From contig CANAJP010000010.1 of the NCBI GenBank assembly GCA_947361615.1, forward strand, positions 1 to 42,021: 42,021 nt of DNA, in the 5' to 3' direction. The DNA comes from an uncultured Candidatus Melainabacteria bacterium. GTDB lineage: Bacteria; Cyanobacteriota; Vampirovibrionia; Gastranaerophilales; Gastranaerophilaceae. This document shows positions 24,137 to 30,820 of the stretch, one piece after another. Every line of letters begins with the position of its first letter. The first letter of the stretch is position 1. The position numbers were made by a program, and so were the translations under genes. A model generated the notes under the pieces. The model had not been told where the DNA came from and searched no databases. It saw nothing but the letters and a program-made list of their open reading frames with translations.

Positions 24137-25084
24137 TTATTTCCTTAGTTCTTCTATTTGTAAAGCTATTTTTTCAGCGGTAAGTCCGTAATGAGCCATA
24201 AGTTCAGCCCACTTGCCGCTTTGGCCGAATTCATCGTGAACGCCTATTCTGTGTACGCGGGTCGGGAGTTTTTCTGATAAAACTTCGCAAACAGCGCTTC
24301 CAAGACCATTTATTACGGAATGATTTTCAACTGTTACGACATAACCTGTTTTTTCTGCACTTTTAATGATTGTATTTGTATCAATAGGTTTGATTACAGG
24401 CATGCTTATAATTTCTAATTCAATGCCCTTTTCTTTTAAAATATCTGCGGCCATAATTACTTCTGCAAGGGTTTCACCATTGGAAATTACTGTAAAATCT
24501 TTGCCTTCTCTCAAAACAGAAGCTGTGTACGGGCTGAATTTATAATTTTCGTCAAAAAGATCTATCAGGTTTGTACGTGCAAGTCTTATGTACATAGGTC
24601 CTTTGTATTCCGTAGCGAATTTGATAACTTCTTCACATTCTTTGCAATCAGACGGAACGATTACCATCATATTAGGAATTGAGCGCATGAGAGCGACATC
24701 TTCAAGGGCCTGATGGCTTGCACCGTCTTCGCCGACTGTTACGCCGCCATGGGTTCCGACAATTTTAACATTAAGTTTCGGGTATGCAACAGAGTTCCTA
24801 ATCTGGTCATAAGTTCTTCCTGTCGCAAATATTGCAAAAGTCGCGGCAAAAGGGATTTTTCCTGCTGCAGCCAAACCTGCTGCGGTTGCTACCATATCTT
24901 GTTCTGCAATTCCTGTGTCAAAAAATCTTTCAGGAAACTTTTTCCCGAAAATTTGAGTTTGTGTAGAGCATGCCAGATCCGCGTCTAAAACAACAATATC
25001 TTTATTTGTTTCACCCAATTTAGCTAAAGTTTCACCAAAAACATTACGTATTGAGCGTCTTTCTTTCGTGTTTACGGACATCAT
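24137..25084 (-). CDS. Transketolase, C-terminal subunit
   Basis: The start is set at the first of two adjacent ATGs (MMSVNTKERRS); 25081 and an ATG at 25093 are alternatives, while an upstream GTG at 25123 overlaps the promoter. The ~315-residue protein has the pyrimidine-binding domain with the TPP glutamate in FDTGIAEQDMVATAAGLA near residue 50 and GGVTVGEDGASHQALEDVALM near 115, and the C-terminal transketolase domain (VVTVENHSVINGLGSAV). It matches split transketolases, where the N-terminal TPP diphosphate-binding half is a separate protein. No N-terminal subunit gene is in this window. It is first in the operon running to the isochorismatase. Confidence 0.88.
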   Translation of the reverse strand: MMSVNTKERRSIRNVFGETLAKLGETNKDIVVLDADLACSTQTQIFGKKFPERFFDTGIAEQDMVATAAGLAAAGKIPFAATFAIFATGRTYDQIRNSVAYPKLNVKIVGTHGGVTVGEDGASHQALEDVALMRSIPNMMVIVPSDCKECEEVIKFATEYKGPMYIRLARTNLIDLFDENYKFSPYTASVLREGKDFTVISNGETLAEVIMAADILKEKGIELEIISMPVIKPIDTNTIIKSAEKTGYVVTVENHSVINGLGSAVCEVLSEKLPTRVHRIGVHDEFGQSGKWAELMAHYGLTAEKIALQIEELRK

Positions 25085-25123
25085 ACCCCCCATTAATTTG
25101 TAAAACAATGTAACAACAATCAC

Positions 25124-25153
25124 ATTATATCATAAAAATAAGTTTTATTGTAA
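25124..25153 (-). promoter_or_regulatory. Promoter of the transketolase-ftsEX operon
   Basis: On the minus strand TTACAA (25148-25153) and TATAAT (25124-25129) are 18 bases apart. It lies in the divergent gap before the HEAT-repeat gene, and excludes the GTG at 25123 as a start. Confidence 0.6.
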
Positions 25154-25195
25154 TACAATAAAGTTATGTAAATATATCTATTTTATTTCTTTTAG

Positions 25196-25224
25196 TTGAC
25201 TCAGGGACATTGTTAAGAATTATT
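25196..25224 (+). promoter_or_regulatory. Possible promoter of the HEAT-repeat gene
   Basis: TTGACT (25196-25201) is followed after 17 bases by ATTATT (25219-25224), a weak -10. It lies about 60 bases before the aaaggag ribosome site. Confidence 0.4.
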
Positions 25225-25281
25225 AAAAAATACGATAAATTTAGCAATTTTTTTTCTTGAGGGATATTAAAGGAGTAGAAA

Positions 25282-26460
25282 GTGAATATAAGTTATCTGA
25301 AAGGAACAAATTATATGATTCAAGTACCAAGTATTCAAAATCCGTATCACTTGCAGCAACAACAGTATATGCAAAACCCTATGTATATGCCGCAGCAAGC
25401 ACCTCAAGCGGATTACAATGCCGTAAAAATTGCAATTAACGGCGCATCAGTACAGGCTCCTGGCGCTCAGCAACCGCAAATGGGTGGCTATGCAGCACCA
25501 ACTATGCCTTACTATTCTTACCCGCAAGCAGATTTATATAATTACCCGCAAGCGGCGCAACAACCTTACTACATGCCTGCACAAACAATGCCTTGCACAT
25601 GCCCTGTATGCACAGCGCAAGCAGCTCAACCGCAAGCAGTAGCTCCACAACCAGCACCAGCTCCGATGATGGAACAACCTGTTCAACCGGCAGTTCAACC
25701 GCAGGTTATTCAACAAAACTTCAACGCTCCATCAGCAGTTGCGGTTCCGGAACCTGCAATCACTCAAGCAGTTGCTCAAGACGTTAAACCGCAAGAAGAT
25801 GTAAAAGCTCAAGATGCTAAACCTGCTGTTGAAGTTAAACAACCTGAAGAACTTAAACCTCAAGTTGATATCAATGCCTTCATCGCAGAATTAACAAACC
25901 CTGATTATGAAAAACAAGCAACAGCTATGGAAAACATCGCAATGATGGTTAACCAAGATCCTCAAAAAGCTACAGAGTTGTTAGACGAAAGAGTTGTTAA
26001 ATCATTAACAGATATCTTGGGCGCTGATACAAAAGATTTAGTCGGTCCTTCTAAAGAACAAATGGAAGCAAGACAAAAAATTATGACCGGTAAAGAAGTT
26101 TCTGATGCTGAAAAAGAACTCGCAAATACAATGACACCGAAAGAACAAGCTGAAAGAAACAAAAGCTATGCGCTTTTCACAATGGCAATTATGCAAAAAC
26201 TCTTCGGTGATGAAGTAGAAAAATTATCAGGTCAAGTAGTACCGATTACTGAATTACCAGGTGCAGTTTCAGTTGTTGAACAATTGAAATCAAACCCTAA
26301 CCCGATGGTTAGAGCGTCAGCAATCGAATCATTAAGCTATATTGAACGCCCTGAATACAAAGAAGATTTGAATACAATCTTCACAATCGCTAAAAACGAT
26401 CAGGACAAAAACGTTCAAGAAACAGCAACAGCAGCTTTGGCTAAATTAAACAAAGCATAA
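25282..26460 (+). CDS. Pro/Gln-rich protein with C-terminal HEAT repeats
   Basis: The start is the GTG 6 bases after a strong aaaggag; an ATG at 25315 preceded by gaaagga is also possible. The N-terminal ~190 residues are low complexity, rich in Gln, Pro, Ala, Met and Tyr (YMPQQAPQ, QPQAVAPQPAPAP), with one MPCTCPVCTAQ cysteine cluster. The C-terminal ~190 residues are helical HEAT-like repeats (NPDYEKQATAMENIAMMV, NPMVRASAIESLSYI, DKNVQETATAALAKL). There is no signal peptide. Such a layout suggests a scaffold or surface-associated binding protein; its function is not known. Confidence 0.75.
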   Translation: MNISYLKGTNYMIQVPSIQNPYHLQQQQYMQNPMYMPQQAPQADYNAVKIAINGASVQAPGAQQPQMGGYAAPTMPYYSYPQADLYNYPQAAQQPYYMPAQTMPCTCPVCTAQAAQPQAVAPQPAPAPMMEQPVQPAVQPQVIQQNFNAPSAVAVPEPAITQAVAQDVKPQEDVKAQDAKPAVEVKQPEELKPQVDINAFIAELTNPDYEKQATAMENIAMMVNQDPQKATELLDERVVKSLTDILGADTKDLVGPSKEQMEARQKIMTGKEVSDAEKELANTMTPKEQAERNKSYALFTMAIMQKLFGDEVEKLSGQVVPITELPGAVSVVEQLKSNPNPMVRASAIESLSYIERPEYKEDLNTIFTIAKNDQDKNVQETATAALAKLNKA

Positions 26461-26502
26461 TTTATAAGAATTATATAATTTAATATCCTTTCTGTTGACT
26501 AT

Positions 26503-26530
26503 GAGGAGGTTAAACAACCTCCTCTTTCTC
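26503..26530. terminator. Terminator between HEAT gene and convergent hypothetical
   Basis: gaggaggtt-aaac-aacctcctc is followed by a pyrimidine tail. The minus-strand hypothetical gene ends inside the stem. Confidence 0.55.
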
Positions 26531-27145
26531 TTTTGCAACAGAAGTTAAATCTGGCGTAGCAGTAACAAATGGATTTCTGTCTGGTTCCGGTGGAATTGTT
26601 GGCGGCCCTGCTTTTTTTAAATCTTCCAACTTTTGCATTTGTTCAATGGCTTCCGATTCATCAAAAATGTCTTCGTAATCGGTTTTTGTTTCAATTTCGC
26701 CGTCCGACCGATACCGTACCTCCTTGAATTGCCGCCCTGTATCAGGTGTATAATATTTACACACGACAGGATTGTCGCTGTCGAATTCGGGTTTGTTAAA
26801 GATGACGCGTTTTGTGACCTCTTTGTACGAATTTATCTCCGAAATTTCATAGCCTTTGTCGGTTTGCCTGTATTTGAAATGTTTGTCAGGAACCTGCCCC
26901 TGCTTTATTAAAATATTTATATATTCTTTTGGTGTCATGTCGGCTCGCAGCACATTTCCTGAATGAATTTTAGCCATAGCATTAGCCCGCGTGCAGGCTG
27001 CATACGGCCTGCTCGCAAAGTCTTTTGCGGCCACATAACCTTCTAAATCTCCGCGTTTGAACGGCAGATTTGGACCTATCGTTTCGTGTTCCCCGCGTCG
27101 CGATGTACGCATATTCGGGTACACGTATGGATACACATTGTACAT
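26510..27145 (-). CDS. Hypothetical protein
   Basis: This 211-residue protein starts MYNVYPYVYPNMRTSRRGE and is preceded by aaaaaaggttagttatattt. It is hydrophilic, rich in charged residues, with a Tyr/Pro-rich N-terminus, a middle with DMTPKEYINILIKQGQVP and beta-prone segments, and a Pro-rich C-terminus (GPPTIPPEPDRNP). There is no membrane segment or signal peptide. The family was not recognised. It converges with the HEAT-repeat gene, and its 3' end forms part of the terminator stem. Confidence 0.6.
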   Translation of the reverse strand: MYNVYPYVYPNMRTSRRGEHETIGPNLPFKRGDLEGYVAAKDFASRPYAACTRANAMAKIHSGNVLRADMTPKEYINILIKQGQVPDKHFKYRQTDKGYEISEINSYKEVTKRVIFNKPEFDSDNPVVCKYYTPDTGRQFKEVRYRSDGEIETKTDYEDIFDESEAIEQMQKLEDLKKAGPPTIPPEPDRNPFVTATPDLTSVAKEKEEVV

Positions 27146-27263
27146 AAATATAACTAACCTTTTTTATATTCCTGCCATTAGACAGAGAACTACATTTTCC
27201 TAACCTTATTTATATAAAGTGTTTAGCAGTTGCAAAATTGCGTAAACGTAACAAAACTTAACA

Positions 27264-27289
27264 TACAACTTAATATGAATTGTGTTGTA
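27264..27289. repeat. Palindrome, upstream copy of a divergent pair
   Basis: A near-perfect hairpin, tacaacttaat-atga-attgtgttgta, with one mismatch and one G-T pair. Its right arm matches the inverted strand of the palindrome at 27408-27437, including a loop that is the complement of the other. Both lie in the 316-base gap between two hypothetical genes. Confidence 0.6.
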
Positions 27290-27407
27290 GGGTTCGGAAA
27301 AAGTGTGTCAGAACTTTAAGAAATCCATTTAGAAATTTGTACTTTTTTAGTTTTATAATGTGAGATACTTGCATAAAAAGCCTTTTGTTTCTTGGTTTTG
27401 AACCATT

Positions 27408-27437
27408 CGTACAACACAATTCATATTGTGTTGTACG
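27408..27437. promoter_or_regulatory. 13-base-arm perfect palindrome upstream of 27462 gene
   Basis: cgtacaacacaat-tcat-attgtgttgtacg has 13 perfect base pairs around a 4-base loop and ends 24 bases before the ATG of the next gene. A TATAAT at 27354-27359 lies upstream, so the palindrome would be in the transcript leader or act as an operator. The 118 bases between it and the 27264 copy hold no gene. Confidence 0.6.
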
Positions 27438-27461
27438 AGATGAAAAAGAAAGGAAGGTCTT

Positions 27462-28415
27462 ATGAGTGATGAATTATCAATTGGCAATGTGCGTTTCAAC
27501 AAGAATGATGTAGCCGGTCAAAAAGTATCAACAACGGACGCTGGGGACAGATTGTATTCGGTATTTTTGAAAAACGGAACCAAGGTGCATTTTTATGACC
27601 AGGATGCCGATTCAAATGCTAGTGTAAAAGTAGGTTACGATTCGGGTAACCAAAATAAATATGGAACAGCGTTCAATGGTATTCGAGGTATGACAATAGA
27701 GGGTTCAAACAAGGACGATTATTACCATTTAATGAACTGTGATTACTATGAGGTTGAAACACGGGGCGGTGGTAAGGATGAAGTCCGCATTGTAAATACC
27801 AAAGGAAATCCAACATCAGCGACTACCCGTAAAGATACTTTAGATAATGTTTATACTGTAGATACTTCTAATGGTATTTCAATGAGTGAGGGTGTGTTTG
27901 TACGTGAACAGAAACCAATTAATACAACGTCCCCTAAACCTAATCCAAATAATGGTGTGACAACTATTAAGGATAATTTGAAGGGCTTGACTCCAGAGGC
28001 AACATTAGTAACATCGCAAAATTGTGAACTTCGTTCATATAAAGATGCAAATGGTAATACCGTTGTAAGAGTTGATTATAACAATGATGATCCTGAAGAA
28101 TTATTTGCAGAAGAAGAAGTTATTTCTCCGGATGGTAAGTTGATTTCATTTACCGAACGATCTTCAGATGGAAATGGGGTGAACGGCTATGTTTATTTTG
28201 ATAAGTATGTATATGATGAAAATGAAGATTTAGTTAAGCTTGTAACTACCGAATATGAGAATGGTAAACTTGTATCTACAAAAGAGGTGTCTGCCGAGGA
28301 ATTTGAAGAAAATTCAGTACTGGTTGGGTCAGTGATGCCTGGTATAGTTATTGAAGATACAGAAAGGAAAAATTTCTTGGAAGCAAGAGGAGCCAAGATG
28401 GCTGGAAGAAGATAG
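27462..28415 (+). CDS. Hypothetical protein
   Basis: This 317-residue protein is preceded by aagaaaggaaggtctt. It is acidic, rich in Asp, Asn, Gly and Val, with short repeated beta-type segments (LKNGTKVHFYDQDADSN, KDANGNTVVRVDYNNDD, YDENEDLVKLVTTEYENG) similar to surface or calcium-binding beta proteins. No signal peptide or anchor is visible. A Pro/Asn-rich linker (about 150-165) separates two halves. The family was not recognised. A strong terminator follows and a palindrome precedes, making it an isolated monocistron. Confidence 0.65.
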   Translation: MSDELSIGNVRFNKNDVAGQKVSTTDAGDRLYSVFLKNGTKVHFYDQDADSNASVKVGYDSGNQNKYGTAFNGIRGMTIEGSNKDDYYHLMNCDYYEVETRGGGKDEVRIVNTKGNPTSATTRKDTLDNVYTVDTSNGISMSEGVFVREQKPINTTSPKPNPNNGVTTIKDNLKGLTPEATLVTSQNCELRSYKDANGNTVVRVDYNNDDPEELFAEEEVISPDGKLISFTERSSDGNGVNGYVYFDKYVYDENEDLVKLVTTEYENGKLVSTKEVSAEEFEENSVLVGSVMPGIVIEDTERKNFLEARGAKMAGRR

Positions 28416-28422
28416 GTAATTC

Positions 28423-28446
28423 AACGCGGGGCTTCCCCGCGTTTTT
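28423..28446 (+). terminator. Intrinsic terminator
   Basis: aacgcgggg-ctt-ccccgcgttttt immediately follows the hypothetical gene ending at 28415. Confidence 0.85.
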
Positions 28447-28511
28447 GTTACGAAAATTTAATATAAACGCAAAAACTTTTCTTGAGCACCTTTATAAAAC
28501 TTAAAATTCAC

Positions 28512-28540
28512 TTGTAGATATAAGTTGTAAGACTTATAAT
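28512..28540 (+). promoter_or_regulatory. Promoter of prs
   Basis: TTGTAG (28512-28517), a 17-base spacer and TATAAT (28535-28540). The spacer contains an inverted repeat (tataagt and acttata), a possible regulator site. The ATG is 37 bases downstream, after aaagggttataaagaaa. Confidence 0.6.
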
Positions 28541-28577
28541 TATTAGTGCTGAAAATTATGAAAGGGTTATAAAGAAA

Positions 28578-29588
28578 ATGGTTTTACAAGAAACTTTGAA
28601 ACAATTAGAACGCTCAATTAATCCGACACATGATATAAAACTTTTTGCAGGTCGTTCTAATGCTAAATTGGCTCAGGAAATCGCTGATTATCTTGGCACA
28701 ACAATTGGACCTATGCTGGTTAAAAACTTTGCAGACGGTGAAATTTATGTTCAGGTTAAGGAAAGTGTTCGTGGGGACGATGTTTTTATTATCCAACCGC
28801 TTTGTAATCCGGTAAATGAAAATTTGATGGAATTGCTTATTATCATCGATGCATTCAAACGTGCAAGCGCTAAGACAATTACAGCAGTTATTCCATATTA
28901 TGGCTATGCAAGACAGGACAGAAAAACTTCCGGCCGTGAAGCTATTACTGCAAAACTTGTTGCAGATCTTTTGACTACAGCCGGTGCAGACAGAGTTCTT
29001 GCAATGGACTTGCACACAGGTCAAATTCAAGGTTTCTTCAATATTCTTGTTGACCACATTTATGCAACACCTATTCTTGTAAATTATATTAAAAGTTTGA
29101 ATATCAATCCTGATGATATGGTTGCCGTTAGCCCTGACACCGGTGGAGTTCAACGTACAAGACACTTCGCAAAAGATATTGGCTGCTCACTTGCAATTAT
29201 TGATAAACGCCGTGATAAGCACAACGAAGCTATTGCAAATTACGTAATTGGTGACGTAAAAGGCAAGGTTTGCGTGATGTATGACGATATGATTGATACC
29301 GCGGGAACTATTTGTGAAGCTTCAAAACTCCTTATGAAAGAGGGAGCAAAAGAAGTATATGTTTGTGCGGTTCACCCTGTATTCTCAGGGCCTGCGCTAG
29401 AAAGACTTGCGAACGCACCTATAAAACAGTGTATCGTAACGAATACAATTCCGCTTGATATGTCAAAAATGCCTGAGAACGTAAAACAATTGTCAGTAGC
29501 ACCGCTTCTCGGACAGGCTATTTCAAGAATACACGATGATGAATCAGTAAGTTCGTTATTTGGATTTGAAAAAGAAATGACAGTATAG
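28578..29588 (+). CDS. prs: Ribose-phosphate pyrophosphokinase (PRPP synthetase)
   Basis: This 336-residue enzyme makes PRPP from ribose-5-phosphate and ATP for nucleotide, His and Trp synthesis. Motifs include IKLFAGRSNAKLAQEIAD near residue 20, YYGYARQDRKTSGREAITAK near 107, the MDLHTGQIQGFF metal/ATP region near 142, the flexible loop PDTGGVQRTRHFAKD near 182 and the PRPP-binding loop CVMYDDMIDTAGTI near 232. The length is standard and no truncation is seen. A terminator follows. Confidence 0.95.
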   Translation: MVLQETLKQLERSINPTHDIKLFAGRSNAKLAQEIADYLGTTIGPMLVKNFADGEIYVQVKESVRGDDVFIIQPLCNPVNENLMELLIIIDAFKRASAKTITAVIPYYGYARQDRKTSGREAITAKLVADLLTTAGADRVLAMDLHTGQIQGFFNILVDHIYATPILVNYIKSLNINPDDMVAVSPDTGGVQRTRHFAKDIGCSLAIIDKRRDKHNEAIANYVIGDVKGKVCVMYDDMIDTAGTICEASKLLMKEGAKEVYVCAVHPVFSGPALERLANAPIKQCIVTNTIPLDMSKMPENVKQLSVAPLLGQAISRIHDDESVSSLFGFEKEMTV

Positions 29589-29594
29589 TATATT

Positions 29595-29620
29595 AAAAGG
29601 CGGGGAAACCCGCCTTTATA
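29595..29620 (+). terminator. Terminator after prs
   Basis: aaaggcggg-gaaa-cccgccttta lies 7 bases after the prs stop and directly before the promoter of pilin-like gene 3. Confidence 0.8.
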
Positions 29621-29621
29621 C

Positions 29622-29650
29622 TTGACTAAATATAAAAAATAATACATAAT
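29622..29650 (+). promoter_or_regulatory. Promoter of pilin-like gene 3
   Basis: TTGACT (29622-29627), a 17-base spacer and CATAAT (29645-29650), the same spacing and boxes as gene 1. The ribosome site agaaaggatgg precedes the conserved ATG at 29679. Confidence 0.7.
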
Positions 29651-29703
29651 AAATATAAAAGAAAGGATGGAAAAATATATGAAAAAACGAATTGTAAACA
29701 TTT

Positions 29704-30795
29704 GTGCAGGGGGGGGGGGGGCCTCTCTTAGGTATAACTAGTGGAGCGTTCTATTCCCACTTGTCATCCCGAACTTGTTTCGGGATCTGGCAAACGTTAC
29801 GTGTAGAATGCAACGCTGGCCAGATGCTGAAACGAGTTCAGCATGACAGAAAAGGTTTCACGATGGCAGAGATATTATTATCCCTGACAATTATCGGCGT
29901 AGTTGCTGCGATAACATTGCCGTCACTGACAGGCAATATTAACGAGCGTACATGGAATACACAGCGAAAAGCGCTTTATGCAAGATTTTCACAAGCTATA
30001 TCATTAATGCCGGCGTTGAATGGTTATGGAACCTTGACGGAAGATAGTTCGTCCGGTGCAAGTGACGCTGTCGATACTGTTGCAGAAACCTTTATCACAG
30101 ATGGACTTTCAAAAGTTCTCAAGATTAATAATATTTGTGATAGCGAACATCTGGCTGATTGTGGAATACCGGCAAAAATTATCGGCTTAAATGGCGATAT
30201 TCATGATACACCTGATACATTACTTGCTTTGAACAGTAATGCAGTCTCGGCAGTGCACGGCTCTTATACTTATAGTACGCTAAATACCAAGGCCGCGGCG
30301 TTTGAAACCCAAAACGGTGAAAGCATTCTATTGTTTTACAATCCAAATTGTGTTTCAAATATGGGGGAAACCAGCTGGTATATGGTTCAACCTAAAATCT
30401 GTGCAAATATGATATTTGATTTAAATGGCAATAAAGGGCCTAATACAATGGGTAAAGATATTGGAATAATGACAGTTTTGTATCCGACAGACAGCGCTGT
30501 CGTCGCACCGGAAGTTTATCGTGAGCGATTAAATGATATTTCAGCAAATGATGCCCCTGCTGCTTGTACCAATAAGGTCGGAAGTGAATACCGAATAGCA
30601 ACTAAAGACGAACTTGCCGCAATTTTTATTAATAAAAATTTATTAGGAGTTGTAGGTAGTCCGTTGATTTCATCTTCATCAAAAGTAGTTCTCTCTGGTG
30701 GTAGAATTTCGCGTTGGGGGTTAAATGTGGGTACCGGACTTTATCAGACACCATTTCCGGATGACCCTTGGTCAATGATGTGTGTAAAACGTTAA
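29704..30795 (+). CDS. Phase-variable pilin-like protein 3, out of frame from the conserved ATG
   Basis: The conserved start is the ATG at 29679 (MKKRIVNICA), but with 13 G that frame ends at TAG 29739-29741 after 20 codons. The open frame begins only at a GTG at 29704, without a ribosome site. With 12 G the ATG would join it. The product has KGFTMAEILLSLTIIGVVAA with a canonical Gly before Phe, a conserved middle (NERTWNTQRKALYARFSQ, KINNICDSEHLADCG, KAAAFETQNGESI, CANMIFDLNGNKGPNT) and a C-terminus (YRIATKDELAAIF, ending MMCVKR) diverged from genes 1 and 2. The leader has an 87-base palindromic insert. Confidence 0.8.
   Translation: MQGGGGPLLGITSGAFYSHLSSRTCFGIWQTLRVECNAGQMLKRVQHDRKGFTMAEILLSLTIIGVVAAITLPSLTGNINERTWNTQRKALYARFSQAISLMPALNGYGTLTEDSSSGASDAVDTVAETFITDGLSKVLKINNICDSEHLADCGIPAKIIGLNGDIHDTPDTLLALNSNAVSAVHGSYTYSTLNTKAAAFETQNGESILLFYNPNCVSNMGETSWYMVQPKICANMIFDLNGNKGPNTMGKDIGIMTVLYPTDSAVVAPEVYRERLNDISANDAPAACTNKVGSEYRIATKDELAAIFINKNLLGVVGSPLISSSSKVVLSGGRISRWGLNVGTGLYQTPFPDDPWSMMCVKR
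29709..29721 (+). repeat. 13-base G tract, probable phase-variation switch, out of frame
   Basis: Thirteen G follow the codon GCA of the frame from 29679. Loss of one G would restore the same GGGGPLLGI reading seen in gene 1. Confidence 0.8.
29762..29848. repeat. Inverted-repeat-bounded palindromic insert in pilin-like gene 3
   Basis: The block opens tgtcatcccgaacttgtttc and closes with gctgaaacgagttcagc then atgaca. Inner arms atctgg and ccagat also pair. It is 87 bases, a multiple of three, but is read in a different frame from the insert in gene 1 (here as SSRTCFGIW). Confidence 0.7.
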
Positions 30796-30820
30796 AAAAA
30801 GCGCCCATCGGGCGCTTTTT
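30794..30820. terminator. Bidirectional terminator, pilin-like gene 3 / typA
   Basis: aaaaagcgccc-atc-gggcgcttttt lies between the convergent stops. Confidence 0.85.

Noticed and set aside
25086-25091. Six-base G run before the transketolase start as another phase switch
   Set aside because: It is too short for frequent slippage and lies at the ribosome site next to several candidate ATGs.
27146-27461. Riboswitch or structured RNA gene in the 316-base gap
   Set aside because: Only the two palindromes and a possible -10 box were found; no known riboswitch core was recognised.
14341-30795. Diversity-generating retroelement acting on the lectin-like C-termini
   Set aside because: DUF1566-like domains are known targets, but no reverse transcriptase, template repeat or accessory gene is in the window, and the differences are not limited to adenine positions.
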